Source: Cephalotus follicularis (Eukaryota > Streptophyta > Magnoliopsida > Oxalidales > Cephalotaceae). From it: DNA of 64,000 nt. Every line of letters starts with the position of its first letter. Position 1 is the stretch's first letter. The notes beneath the pieces are model-generated. The model was given only the letters and a program-made list of their open reading frames with translations. It was not told the DNA's origin and did not search any database. Shown piece after piece: positions 32,387 through 44,279 of the stretch. The position numbers and the translations under genes were made by a program. Where the stretch lies: NCBI GenBank assembly GCA_001972305.1, contig BDDD01001826.1, positions 75,389-139,388 on the forward strand, read 5' to 3'.

Positions 32387-32538
32387 ATGTCTATTAGCAC
32401 TACTATTGCAAGGGTTCTTGAGACTAATAAGCTAGATGGGCCAAATTTCCTTGATTGGCAGCGCAATCTCCGCTTAGTTCTGACATCAATGAAATTGTCT
32501 CATGCGATAACGGAAAAACCCCCGACACTAGGTGACGA
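32387..32538 (+). pseudogene. gag: Copia gag start, interrupted by element D
   Basis: ATG 32387 opens MSISTTIARVLETNKLDGPN, then FLDWQRNLRLVLTSMKLSH, a typical copia gag N-terminus. D enters after GACGA (32534-32538). The frame continues at 43303 as DPSLETQAAVAKWLDDDDQA. Confidence 0.88.
32534..32538. repeat. Left target-site duplication of D (GACGA)
   Basis: GACGA directly before the D left LTR; the identical GACGA lies at 43298-43302 directly after the right LTR. Confidence 0.95.
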
Positions 32539-35008
32539 TGTAACACCCCCGGACGGCGGGAGTCGTTACGGGTCATATCGTACAGAACCTATCATAACCT
32601 ATCTGAACATATCGGATCATATGCATAACATATCTAATCAAAACATTACTTTATTAGCCAAAAACAGCCAAAAACGTGGCGGTCTTAACATAACAGAAAC
32701 GTTAAAAACTTAACAATTTAGCATTTTTGGAAACGTATTAAAATATACTCCAGTTCCAAAATTAAAACATAAAAACATAATTGTCAGTGTTTATGACCAC
32801 TAGACATAACATGGGGATCACACTCCTATGGATCCAAACACATAGGGTGGTCATCTCTCATCACACTTCCCCCGGCTGCTCTTGAAAACCTGCCGCATGG
32901 AAAACAAAAACGCGGTTGAGCAAACCTCAGTACGGATAAGGGAAACAAACAGTAAACGATAAATATAAAAGCAGTAAGGTTTCAACAATAACGTAACAGA
33001 AATCGTAAGTAATTAAAACAGATACATAATCGTAAAATCACATTTGTACTTTCATAAAATCCATATAACTTTCGGAACAATTACGAAACATTTCAAAACA
33101 TTATTTTCGATTCACAAATCATAAATCACAAATAATACTGAGTCACATACATATCACATAATATAAATTTGGCAAGGGAGACGCTAATTCCACATGCCCA
33201 CTAGAATTGAAGTGTACGGCACTACACAAGTCAATTCTCACATACACATATCCGATCACACCTCGGATCACATATCTGATCACACCTCAGATCACATAAA
33301 CTAGAATCGATTCATTCACATCTATCATATATAGCGGATCCATAAATCCACCTCATGGGATTTATTCATAACACTCAGAGACGCCGTAGACTAATCACAC
33401 CGCTACGGAAGTGTCACGTCCCCGTGCCAGGCCCACGACGTGCCTATGGTACGCCCTGTACCTTATGCGCTCACAAAGTACTTACGGATATGTGATTTAA
33501 AACAACTCCACTTGATGCACAACAATCTAAAAGAAACCCAAAACCATACATATAAGAGTCTAAGATACATTAGAAACATTAAACAGACTCATAACAGTGT
33601 TTGGAAAAGACTCGGATCGATTCGGAGAACAAACGAAGCAAAACAGTTGAAAACAGTACATTTCTGGGCAAAACAGTCGACTATTACAGAGCACCAGCCG
33701 ACTGGGGAAGCTTGGCAGTTGACTACTCAAACTAGAATGCAGGCAGTCGACTGGTTCATAGATCCAGTCGACTACTCGACCTAAGACAGTCGACTGTGTT
33801 CATATGGCAGTCGACTGTTCATCCAATCCAGCCGACTATCCACAAGAACAGCCGACTGTTCTGGACGACAGAACAGTAGGAAAATAGACAATTCAATACA
33901 GAAATGGGTTCAAATGAATACAACATTAATCCAGTGACCCAAGGACATAATTATATGACTTAATATGACATTTATATGTCTCAGGAACACACAATTGACA
34001 GGAAAACAATTGGACAGTGGCTTAGCTTCTAAGGAAGACAGGAAAGCATGCATACATATATATGTCTAGATTCTGTCCATTATTAATTTGCAGACTTTTA
34101 GTACCAGTTTGTGACAAGTTTAGGGCATTTAAACACACTGACAGGCTTATTAACATAATGACTAAACACATAAACATAGGAATCAAACCAAAGGACAGTT
34201 AAGGACATAAAACTCAATTATAACATTGCAGCAAAACCATAGCAGAAAGGAACAAATTAACTGACCTGTAATGAGTACCAAGATCACAAAAACAGTAGAA
34301 GGAACACTAGCACACAGCCACAATCGGCTGCACACGGGGACAAAAGGCAACCAAAGAAAACCAAAGCAAGGACATACTTAGCAAACCAAATGAATTCAAC
34401 TCATAAGAACAACTAAATGACTTAAGTTACCTCTTCAGACTTGAGGAAACAATTCAACAGCAGATTAATACAGACTCACTGGCAGGATTCGGCAGTGGCT
34501 TGCAGGAAACATGAAGGCAACATATAAAACGGCAAGAACACACACAAAAAGAAAAAGGAGACCAAATCTGCTAAAAAGGGAAGAAGAGAGGATTTCCAGG
34601 GGATTAGAAAAGGAAAGAAGAGATTTTTGCCGTGTGGATGTAATGAGGGAGAGAGTGGATTCGGGTAAGGAGAGGAAGAAGAATAGGAAAGAAGAAGAAA
34701 ATAGGAAAGAAAAGGAAAAAGGAAGAAAATAAAGAAAATTAATTTAAATAAATAAATAAATGAATTAAAAAGGATTTATAAAATAGAAATGAGTTGTTTT
34801 ATTAAAATAAAATTTTGATTAAATAAAATAAAAACTCCAAACCCAACATAGCATAACATATCCAAAATTGGACTGGTATCAGTCAGCCCAAATCACATAA
34901 GCCTAAAACATAGGGCAACCAGACTTTAAAAAATTAAACAAAATTAAAAAGCCCGAAAACACACATAAAAGTCCGTAAAGCACTTTTACGAACAGACAGG
35001 GTATTACA
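32539..35008 (-). mobile_element. D 3' LTR (2470 bp, deleted form)
   Basis: Plus-strand ends TGTAACACCCCCGG and GGGTATTACA. It is 401 bp shorter than the right LTR. The differences I can place are about 363 bp missing near 33463 (equivalent to 41347-41709), one 21-bp palindrome unit missing near 33720, and one unit of about 17 bp missing in the GGAAAGAAGAAGA repeat near 34690. No gene seen. Confidence 0.9.
33664..33870 (-). repeat. Palindrome array in the D 3' LTR
   Basis: About nine copies of CAGTCGACTG, CAGCCGACTG, CAGTTGACTA and variants, mostly 21 bp apart. It lacks one 21-bp unit relative to the array in the other D LTR (41924-42130). Confidence 0.9.
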
Positions 35009-35030
35009 TCCACCCCCCCTAAAAAGAAGA
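35009..35030 (-). promoter_or_regulatory. D polypurine tract
   Basis: On the minus strand the sequence just inside the 3' LTR reads TTTTTAGGGGGGGTGGA, a classic plus-strand primer, immediately before TGTAATACCC. Confidence 0.9.
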
Positions 35031-35077
35031 TTTCGTCCCGAAATCACAAACATAAACATACCTCAAATAAACATACC

Positions 35078-36412
35078 TCAAACAAACAAGTGCGGATAAC
35101 GCTCCCGAATATGCTCCTCAAGCTCCCAAGTAGCCTCACGTTCGGGATGATTCCTCCACAGCACTTTCACAAAAGAAACGGTCTTGCTACGTGTCACCTG
35201 TTCCTGTCGATCCAGAATAGCCTCCGCCTCCTCGTCACAAGATAGATCCTCCCGAATACTGTCCAACGGATAGTGAACCACATGTAGGGGATGATACTGA
35301 TAACCCCACAGCAAAGACACGTGCAACACATTATGGACATATGCCAACTGCAGAGGCAAAGCTAACCGATAAGCAACCGCGCCTATCTTCTCCAGAACTT
35401 CGAAAGGCCCGATAAACCGCGGACTCAACTTTCCTTTCAGCCCAAAACGTCGGACTCCTTTCCAAGGTGAAACTTTCAAGAACACATGTTCACCTACTTT
35501 GAACTCCAAATTCCTCTGATGTCTGTCCGTATAACTCTTCTGTCGAGATTGAGCCGCTTTCAATCTCTCCCTTGCTATAACCACTTTCTCGGTAGTGATC
35601 TGCACTAGCTCAGGTCCCTCGATAACTCGCTCTCCAACCACATCCCAACATGTCGGAGCTCGACACTTCCTCCCATACAGAGCTTCAAACGGAGCCATAC
35701 CGATACTCACATGCCAAATGTTATTGTAGGCAAACTCTACTAAGCTCAAATACTCATCTCAGTTTCCTGTCCACTCCAAAGCACAAGACCTCAACATATC
35801 CTCTAAGGTCTGTATGGTCCTTTCAGTCTGCCCATCTGTGTGTGGATGAAAAGCTGTACTGTAACTGAGCCTAGTACCCCAAGCTTTCTGAAACCCTTTC
35901 CAAAACCATGAAGTGAAACGAGGATCCCTATCCAAAACAATGGTTACCGGAGTCCCATCCAATCTCACTATCTCCTGCTGAAACACCTCAGCCAAACGAT
36001 CCACCGAAAAGTCTTATCGGATAGCTAAGAAATGAGCCGATTTAGTCAATCGATCCACTACTACCCAGATAGCATCTTTCCTTCTGAAAGTTCTCGGTAA
36101 ACCCGTAACAAAGTCAATCGAAATTCTTTCCCATTTCCATACCGGAACTTCCAAGGGCTGTAACAAACCACTAGCACGTTGGTGCTCAATCTTTACTTGC
36201 TGACAGATCAAACACTTCCCAACATACTCCGCTACATCCCTTTTCATTCCATTCCACCAGAAGTTCTTCTTCAAGTCTCTATACATTTTCGTAGAACCCG
36301 GATGTATAGAAAATGGAGAACTGTGTGCCTCTGACAAAACAGCATCTCTGATAGAAGAATCTGACGGAACAGACAACCGATTACCCAGCCATATCACACC
36401 ATGCTCATCCAT
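35078..36412 (-). pseudogene. D integrase with chromodomain-like C-terminus
   Basis: Reading left from 36412: HHCC domain ([17 protein letters not shown] and KCLICQQVKIEHQ), core Asp in SIDFVTGLP, a stop after HFLAIR near 36014, second Asp in [12 protein letters not shown] (family usually SDRDPRF), Glu region in [15 protein letters not shown], a stop near 35759, then FAYNN and [15 protein letters not shown]. The C-terminal block [18 protein letters not shown] leads to a chromodomain-like tail ([20 protein letters not shown] and YPHLF). Integrase inserts the DNA copy; the chromodomain may direct it to heterochromatin. Confidence 0.9.
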
Positions 36413-37060
36413 GCGAAACTCCGATTGCTTACCCTTTCAACATTCTGGACTAAGGCCCAAAGCTCACCATCATCGCTCTGAGCTGTCTTAATCCGAGATA
36501 TAAGAGTAGGCTCTACATTCATTGCAGCAACACAACCTTCGAAACCCCGAACATACAGATGCAAATCCATCCGCTCCATATCGGCTATCAACTGCAGCTG
36601 AGTAAGCAAAGCCGCTACACTCCCAGAACTCTTCCGACTAAGAGCATCAGCTACCACATTTGCTTTACCAGGATGGCACTGAATGTTCAGATCATAGTCT
36701 TTGAGAAGTTCCAACCACCTTCTCTGACGCATGTTCAACTCTTTCTGCGTAAAGATGTACTTGAGACTCTTATGATCAGTAAAGACGTCGTAAGTTTCTT
36801 CGTACAAGTACTGCCTCCAGATCTTCAACGCAAACACTACTGCTGCCAACTCGAGATCATGTGTAGGATAGTTCACTTTATAAGACTTCAACCGTCTCTA
36901 AGCATATGGTATCACATGACCGTGCTGCATCAGAACACACCCCAAACCCTTCTTAGAAGCATCACTGTATATCTAGTAATCACTCAACCCAGATGGTAAA
37001 CGAAGAATCGGTGCTGACACAAGACCATTCTTCAGTTTCTCGAAGCTTGCTTCTCGCTCT
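36394..37060 (-). pseudogene. D RNase H and pre-integrase linker
   Basis: RNase H blocks [47 protein letters not shown] and [12 protein letters not shown] carry the expected acidic residues. The first block ([16 protein letters not shown]) lies near 36900-36970, separated by a stop near 36898. A frameshift near 36410-36430 separates this frame from the integrase start. Confidence 0.87.
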
Positions 37061-37075
37061 TCATTCCATTCAAAC

Positions 37076-37648
37076 TTAGCTCCTTTTCTCATAAGCTGAG
37101 TTAGTGGCTATAGAGGAAAAGCCTTCCACAAACCGCCTATAATATCCAGCCAAACCCAAGAAGCTCCTAACTTCCGTCACTGTGGTAGGTCTCGGCCATT
37201 TAGTAATAGCCTCAACTTTAGTAGGATCCACATAGATACCTTCAGCTGTGACCACATTACCCAAAAATGCCACATGTTTCAACCAGAACTCACACTTCGA
37301 GAACTTCGCGTATAACTGATTCTTCCTCAGAATACCCAGCACAATGCGAAGCTGCTTTTCATGTTCTTCCTTCGACTTGGAATACACAAGAATGTCATCT
37401 ATGAACACAATAACAAACTGATCCAAGTACTCATGAAATACCCTATTCATCAGATCCATGAAAACTGTCGGTGCATTAGTGAGTCCGAAAGGCATCACCA
37501 AAAACTCATAATGCCCATACCGAGTACGGAAAGCAGTTTTAGGCACATCTTCATCCTTTATCCGAAGTTGATGATATCCCGATCTCAAATCGATCTTCGA
37601 GAAATACCGAGCACCTTGGAGTTGATCAAACAAGTCATCAATCCTAGG
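37076..37648 (-). pseudogene. pol: D reverse transcriptase core
   Basis: Open frame with [40 protein letters not shown] and intact catalytic [12 protein letters not shown]. The thumb follows ([17 protein letters not shown]) and [20 protein letters not shown]. Compared with E, five bases are missing near 37107, causing the frameshift that ends the frame. The right side is cut by the assembly gap. Confidence 0.88.
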
Positions 37649-37993
37649 NNNNNNNNNNNNNNNNNNNNNNNNNNNNNNNNNNNNNNNNNNNNNNNNNNNN
37701 NNNNNNNNNNNNNNNNNNNNNNNNNNNNNNNNNNNNNNNNNNNNNNNNNNNNNNNNNNNNNNNNNNNNNNNNNNNNNNNNNNNNNNNNNNNNNNNNNNNN
37801 NNNNNNNNNNNNNNNNNNNNNNNNNNNNNNNNNNNNNNNNNNNNNNNNNNNNNNNNNNNNNNNNNNNNNNNNNNNNNNNNNNNNNNNNNNNNNNNNNNNN
37901 NNNNNNNNNNNNNNNNNNNNNNNNNNNNNNNNNNNNNNNNNNNNNNNNNNNNNNNNNNNNNNNNNNNNNNNNNNNNNNNNNNNNNNNNNNNNN
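37649..37993. other. Assembly gap (345 N)
   Basis: A run of 345 undetermined bases inside D RT. The same RT segment lies on both sides (37361-37648 and 37994-38288), so the gap is probably a misassembly and D may have only one RT core. Confidence 0.97.
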
Positions 37994-38640
37994 TGTTCAT
38001 CATGCTCTTCCTTTGACTTGGAATATACAAGAATGTCATCTATGAACACAATAACAAACTGATCCAAGTACTCATGAAATACCCTATTCATCAGATCCAT
38101 GAAAACTGTCGGTGCATTAGTGAGTCCGAAAGGCATCACCAAAAACTCATAATGCCCATACCGAGTACGGAAAGCAGTTTTAGGCACATCTTCATCCTTT
38201 ATCCGAAGCTGATGATATCCCGATTTCAAATCAATCTTCGAAAAATACCGAGCACCCTAGAGTTGATCAAACAAGTCATCAATCCTAGGTAGCGGGTATT
38301 TATTCCGAACAGTAATTCGGTTCAATTCTCTGTAGTCTGTGCATAACCTCATAGACCCGTCTTTCTTCTTCACAAAAAGAACCGGAGCACCCCATGGCGA
38401 AACACTAGGCCGAATGAAACCCCGATTCAACAGCTCTTGCAATTGTTCCTGCAACTCTTGCAGTTCCAACGGTGCCATTCTGTAAGGTGCCTTAGATAGA
38501 GGTGCCACTCCAGGAATGAGTTTGATGGTAAACTCCACTTCCCGTTGCAGTGGCAAACCCGGTAGCTCCTCCAGAAACACATCAGAAAACTCTCATACCA
38601 CAGGGTAGCCTTCAAGGCGAGGCTCAACCTTTGGGACATC
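37994..38640 (-). pseudogene. pol: D RT segment repeated beyond the gap, RT N-terminus and linker
   Basis: 37994-38288 repeats the RT core seen left of the gap with a few differences. From 38257 to 38580 the frame gives RT start [40 protein letters not shown] and [19 protein letters not shown]. The linker (38580-38700) contains a stop or frameshift near 38590. Functionally this is the N-terminal half of the RT at 37076-37648. Confidence 0.82.
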
Positions 38641-38685
38641 CTTCACAACAGCTAAGAAACCTTTCGCGCCCTTAGCCACCAATTT

Positions 38686-39153
38686 CTAAGCCTTCGGAGC
38701 AGATATAACTTTCACTTCTTTCCTAGGCTGTGAACACTGATAAACAAAATCAGGTCTATTCACATTCCCAAACAGAATCCTCCGAGCATAGCAATCGATC
38801 GTAGCCCGATGACGATCCAACCAATTCATTCCCAGAATCATATCGAAGTCATACATATCGACAGGCAAAAGATCCGCATCATGATCTCGATCATCAAAAA
38901 CAAGAGGACAAGCATAAAAGCACTCAGATATCATAAAAGATGTACCCGTAGGGGTCGAAAGAACCAAAGCTGGATCAAGCAATTGTGAAGACATCCCAAG
39001 ATGCCGAACAAAAGACCTCGCTACAACCGGGTGGGTTGATCCAGTATCATACAAAACATAAGCCCTACGGTTACCAACAGAAATATAGCCCGAAACAGTA
39101 CCTGGTGCATTAGTAGCCTGCTGAGTCGTGATAGCAAAGACACGACCTCCCAC
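38686..39153 (-). pseudogene. D aspartic protease (active site intact)
   Basis: Opens with GGRVFAITTQQATNAPGTVS and has VLYDTGSTHPVVARSFV, with the DTG triad intact, then DFDMILGMNWLDRHRATIDC. The block is open over 155 codons but is separated from gag by stops near 39160 and 39190. It matches J and E, whose active sites are mutated. Confidence 0.9.
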
Positions 39154-39189
39154 GTTCCGCTATCCATGATCTGCATTGTTTCCCTACCT

Positions 39190-40257
39190 TTCCTTCGCAC
39201 GAGGGTCTGGACAATCCTTCACGAAATGCCCTCTCTGACCACATACAAAACAGGCCCCAATAGCCTTGTAGCATACTCCCACCGGATGCTGTCTACCACA
39301 CACATCACACTTGGCAATCTGGACATCCGCAGCTCCCTGAGTCTGCCTTTGGTCATTACCGGGCTGTTGCTGTCCCCGGTTATCATTCCTCTTCCCTTGC
39401 TTGCCATTCCTATTCTTATAATTCTGCCCAGAACCTTGCCCTTAAGAATCTCCTATGTTTCTCTTCCGGTCACTCTCCTGATGAGCTGCCTGGAAATCTA
39501 ACCTTTCCAGCTCTATGTTCTTCACTGCATTCGCCACTTCTGAAACATCAGCAAACCTGGTGTTGATCAGTTTACCCCGGAACTGATAATGCAACTTCCA
39601 CTTAAACTTTTCTGCCTGCTCCAGTGCTGTCCCCGCTGCGGAACCAGCAAAACCAGCAAGCCTAGTGAAACGAGTCAAAAACTTCGTGACCGACTCTCCA
39701 TCCTTCTGTCTGGTATTGATAAACTCCCTGGCGTAAGCCTCCTTATCAGCAGTGGGAAAGTACTGCTGATAAAAGACTTTGCAAAACTCGGACCAGGTCA
39801 AAGTCACCGCATAGCTACAACCCTTAGCCAAATCCACAGCTTTCCACCATTTCTGAGCATCACCCTCAAGCTTGTAAACGACTAACTTAATCTTATTTTC
39901 ATCACTGCAACCAAGCACATCAAAGATCTTATCCATATGAGCAATCCAGTGCTCAGCCTCCACAGGAATCATGGTTGAGCTGAAAGACTGCGGTCTCTAC
40001 TTCTGGAACCGCTCAAGCCAAATATAAGTGGGTGTGTCAGTCCTGCCCCCAGCTTCTCTCCCCAACTGAACATCAGCTGGAGCATCCTCAGCAACAACCG
40101 GCTCCCTACGGCCCTGATTCTGATTCTGCTCAATCAACACGCGTCGTACCTCCTGAGCGACCGCCTGACGTACCAACTCCTCCATAGTAGGCTCATTTCT
40201 GACTTCCTGAGCCTCAACGGGTGCAGTCCTCCGAGCAGCGTTCCTTGTACGTGCCAT
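39190..40257 (-). pseudogene. gag: D gag with zinc knuckle (few stops)
   Basis: ATG 40257 (MARTRNAARRTAPVEAQEV) is directly preceded on its strand by TTTCGTAG. Blocks: MEELVRQAVAQEVRRVL, TYIWLERFQK, a TAG at 39997-39999 where CAG is expected, AEHWIAHMDKIFDVLGC, KLEGDAQKWWKAV, FYQQYFPTADKEAYAREF and NIELERLDFQAA. A stop at 39442-39444 is followed in frame by a basic Gly/Asn/Gln tract and the CCHC knuckle CFVCGQRGHFVKDC near 39210-39255. Confidence 0.9.
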
Positions 40258-40409
40258 CTACGAAAGGCACCCAAAACATAAAACATCAAAAAGAACACAG
40301 ACCAAAGCAGAAACATATCATAAAATCAAAACCGAATCAGCCTAACCCGGTGTCTACCCAATCTCACAGGTCAAACCTAGTTAGGTCTTCTAAGGAAACA
40401 AAACCTAAT

Positions 40410-40421
40410 GCTCTGATACCA
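40410..40421 (-). promoter_or_regulatory. D primer binding site
   Basis: Minus-strand TGGTATCAGAGC, a perfect match to the initiator tRNA-Met complement, five bases inside the 5' LTR. Confidence 0.93.
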
Positions 40422-40426
40422 CAATC

Positions 40427-43297
40427 TGTAACACCCCCGGACGGCGGGAGTCGTTACGGGTCATATCGAACAGAACCTATCATAACATATCTGAACATAT
40501 CGGATCATATGCATAACATATCTAATCAAAACATTACTTTATTAGCCAAAAACAGCCAAAAACGTGGCGGTCGTAACATAACAGAAACGTTAAAAACTTA
40601 ACAATTTAGCATTTTCGGGAACGTATTAAAATATACTCCAGTTCCAAAAATTTAAACATAAAAACATAATTATCAGTGTTTATGACCACTAGACATAACA
40701 TGGAGATCACACTCCTAGGGATCCAAACACATAGGGTGGTCATCTCTCATCACACTTTCCCCCGCTGCTCCTGAAAACCTGCCGCATGGAAAACAAAAAC
40801 GCGGCTGAGCAAACCTCAGTACGGATAAGGGAAATAAACAGTAAACGATAAATTTAAAAGCAGTAAGGTTTCAAAAATAACGTAACAGAAATCGTAAGTA
40901 ATTAAAACAGATACATAATCGTAAAATCACATTTGTACTTTCATAAAATCCATATAACTTTCGGAACAATTACGAAACATTTCAAAACATTATTTTTGAT
41001 TCACAAATCATAAATCACAAATCATACTGAGTCACATACATATCACATAACATAAATTTTGTAAGGCAGGCGCTAATTCCACATGCCCACTAGAATTGAA
41101 GTGTACGGCACTACACAAGTCAATTCTCACATACACATATCCGATCACACCTCGGATCACATATCTGATCACACCTCAGATCACATAAACTAGAATCGAT
41201 TCATACGCCACTATCATACATAGCGGATCCATAAATCCACCTCATGGGATTTATTCATAACACTCAGAGACGCCATAGACTAATCACACCGCTATGGAAG
41301 TGTCACATCCCCGTGCCAGGCCCATGATGTGCCTATGGTACGCCCCATAGGTGGGTACAATACTTAGTATTTAATCATTCAGAAAATATTGATTTATCAA
41401 AATCAATTTAAAACCACATAAAATATGTCTTCACATAACATATCGGAAAACTGCTCACAACGGTAACATACATTTCAAAACCCAAATCATCAACTCATTT
41501 ATACTTCGCTATAAAGAGGTGATCGTTAACATATCGTATCATTTCATATCATATGCATAAAGTCAGAATCATTTAAAAATGTCAGACCAACTTCATTTTT
41601 GAAACGTGTCAAAACATTATCAATTTCATAAACGAATGAGCATAGCATAAAGCAAAACTGATTTTATTTGATAAAACCACAAGAGTGTATCAAGGAACGA
41701 AGTATCCGTACCTTATGCGCTAACAAAGTACTTAAGGATATGTGATTTAAAACAACTCCACTTGATGCACAACAATCTAAAAGCAACCCAAAACCATACA
41801 TATAAGAGTCTAGGATACATTAGAAACAATAAACAGACTCATAACAGTGTTTGGAAAAGACTCGGATCGATTCGGAGAACAAACGAAGCAAAATAGTTGA
41901 AAACAGTACATTTCTGGGCAAAACAGTCGACTATTAAAGAGCACCAGCCGACTGGGGAAGCTTGGCAGTCGAATAATCACAAGGGCCAGTCGACTACTCA
42001 AACTAGAATACAGGCAGTCGACTGGTTCATAGATCCAGTCAACTACTCAACCTAAGACAGTCGACTGTGTTCATATGGTAGTCGACTGTTTATCCAATCC
42101 AGTCGACTGTCCACAAGAACAACCGACTGTTCTGGACGATAGAACAGTAGGAAACTAGACAGTTCAATACAGAAATGGGTTCAAATGAATACAACATTAA
42201 TCCAGTGACACAAGGACATAATTATATGACATAATATGACATTTATATGTCTCAGGAACACAAAATTGACAGGAAAACAATTGGACAGTGGCTTAGCTTC
42301 TAAGGAAGACAAGAAAGCATGCATACATATATGTGTCCAGATTCTGTCCATTATTAATTTGCAGAATTTTAGTACCAGTTTGTGACAAGTTTAGGGCATT
42401 TAAACACACTAACAGGCTTATTAACATAATGACTAAACACATAAATGTAGGAATCAAACCAGAGGACAGTTAAGGACATAAAACTCAATTATAACATTGC
42501 AGCAAAACCATAGTAGAAAGGAACAAATTAACTGACCTGTAATGAGTACCAAGATCACGAAAACAATAGAAGGAACACTAGCACACAGCTACAATCGGCT
42601 GCACACACGGACAAAAGGAAACCAAAGAAAACCAAAGCAAGGACATACTTAGCAAACCAAATGAATTCAACTCATAAGAACAACTAAATGACTGAAGTTA
42701 CCTCTTCAGACTTGAGGAAAAAAATCCACAGCAGATTAATACAGACTCACTGGCAGGATTCGGCAGTGGCTTGTAGGAAAGATGAAGGCAACATATAAAA
42801 CGGCAAGAACACACACAAAAAGAAAAAGGAGACCAAATTTGCTAAAAGGGGAAAAAGAGAGGATTTCCAGGGGATTAGATTAGGAAGGAAGAGATTTTTG
42901 CCGTGTGGAAGCAATGAGGGAGAGAGTGGATTCGGGTAAGGAGAGGAAGAATAATAGGAAAGAAGAAGAAAATAGGAAAGAAGAAGAAAATAGGAAAGAA
43001 AAGGAAAAAGGAAGAAAATTAAGAAAATTAATTAAAATAAATAAATAAATGAATTAAAAAGGATTTATAAAATAGAAATGAGTTATTTTATTAAAATAAA
43101 ATTTTGATTAAATAAAATAAAAACTCCAAACCCAACATAGCATAACATATCCAAAATTGGACTGGTATCAGTCAGCCCAAATCACATAAGCCCAAAACAT
43201 AGGGCAACCGGACTTTTAAAAATTAAACAAAATTAAAAAGCCCGAAAACACACATAAAAGTCCGTAAAGAACATTTACGAACAGACAGGGTATTACA
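40427..43297 (-). mobile_element. D 5' LTR (2871 bp)
   Basis: Complete LTR ending GGGTATTACA next to GACGA. It holds the palindrome array (41924-42130), an AG-rich minisatellite (42955-43020) with one more unit than the other LTR, and on the sense strand a donor-like AAGAG|GTAACTT near 42709. No gene seen. Confidence 0.92.
41924..42130 (-). repeat. Palindrome array in the D 5' LTR, 21-bp period
   Basis: Starts at 41924, 41945, 41966, 41987 (21 bp each), then 42015, 42036, 42058, 42079, 42100 and 42120. Variants: CAGTCGACTG, CAGCCGACTG, CAGTCGACTA, CAGTCAACTA and CAGTCGAATA. Spacer sequence differs between units. Confidence 0.93.
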
Positions 43298-43302
43298 GAC
43301 GA
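43298..43302. repeat. Right target-site duplication of D (GACGA)
   Basis: Identical to 32534-32538; the copia gag frame is restored if D and one copy are removed. Confidence 0.95.
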
Positions 43303-44144
43303 TCCATCTCTAGAAACTCAAGCCGCTGTTGCAAAGTGGCTTGATGATGATGACCAGGCTGGGTGCCTTGCTGTAGCTAGCATGGTGCCTGAGCTATAAC
43401 GACAGCACGAGGATATGGAGAGCCTTGGTGCTATACTTCTCCATCTCAGGGAGTTGTATGGCATGCGGTCTACGACTACAAGGTTCAACCTCTCTCGTCA
43501 GCTTTTCTGGACAAAGATGGTTAAGAGCAGTTCGGTCCATGATCATGGACTGAAGATGATTTATCTCATTGAGTAGCTGGCTCAATTAGATTTGACTATG
43601 GATAATGATTTCTACATACATCTCGTTCTATCATCCCTCACTTGGTCATTCTCGCAGTTTGTATTGAATTTCCACTTGAATAAGTTGGATTGTTCATTGC
43701 CTGAGCTAGTAGCTATGCTCATAATTGCAGAGGTAGATGTTGACATGAGTAAGTCAAAATCTGTCGTGATGTTTCTTCCTTCTTCTTCAAAGACTACCTA
43801 TAAAAAGGGTGGATCTGAAATGAAAGGCAAGGCCAAGAAGAAGAAGAATAAGAAACCATTTGCAGTAATTGGGGGTTTGCCAAGGAAATGCTCAAACAGC
43901 TTGTGGAGGAAAAGGCTTGCTTTTTCTGTGGGAAGCCAGGGCATTGGAATTGGAATGCAAAGAGTTCTTAGCTTCCACTACTGGTGCCTTTGGTTCAGGT
44001 ACCTTCATCATTGAGCTTTATGTAGCCTACAATATTAGTTCAACTTGGGTGTTGGACACTGGTTGTGGTAATAATATTTGCAATTCTTTGCAGGGTCTAA
44101 GAAACGCAAGGCATCTTAGAGTAGAAGAAGCAGTGGACCTGTGA
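43298..44144 (+). pseudogene. gag: Copia gag remainder, zinc knuckle and protease
   Basis: Resumes after D: KWLDDDDQAGCLAVASM, LHLRELYGMRSTTTRFNL, DLTMDNDFYIHLVLSSL and LDCSLPELVAMLIIAEVDV are copia gag blocks. A Lys-rich stretch (43800-43860) precedes a degenerate knuckle, CFFCGKPGHWNWN, where a frameshift removes the final Cys. In the next frame the protease motif WVLDTGCGNN (near 44050) keeps the DTG triad. Stops near 43400 and 43575. Confidence 0.87.
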
Positions 44145-44279
44145 CAGGGTGATGGATCAAGGATCATCACTGGAGTTGTAGGTGTTTATGATTTACATTT
44201 GCCATGTGGTTATGTAATAAGTTTGAATCCCTGTTATTTTGTGGAGAACTTGATTCACAACATTGTTAGTGTTTCGTAA

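Larger units (their letters stand above)
32539..43297 (-). mobile_element. Element D: full-length Ty3/gypsy chromovirus-like retrotransposon
   Basis: Both LTRs (32539-35008 and 40427-43297), PBS (40410-40421), polypurine tract (35009-35030), gag, protease, RT, RNase H, integrase and a chromodomain-like tail are present in normal order on the minus strand. A perfect GACGA duplication flanks it inside a copia gag. By hand the first about 165 aligned LTR bases show three differences, so it looks fairly young. A few stops, a 5-base deletion and an assembly gap break the coding frame. The long LTRs and chromodomain point to the Tekay/Del group (inference). Confidence 0.93.

Noticed and set aside
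34511-34732. Lys/Arg/Glu-rich 73-aa ORF in the D LTR
   Set aside because: It comes from an A/G-rich minisatellite whose copy number differs between the two LTRs, and it is antisense to D.
37585-38229. Single 214-residue protein across the gap
   Set aside because: The frame is open only because undetermined bases are read as unknown residues.
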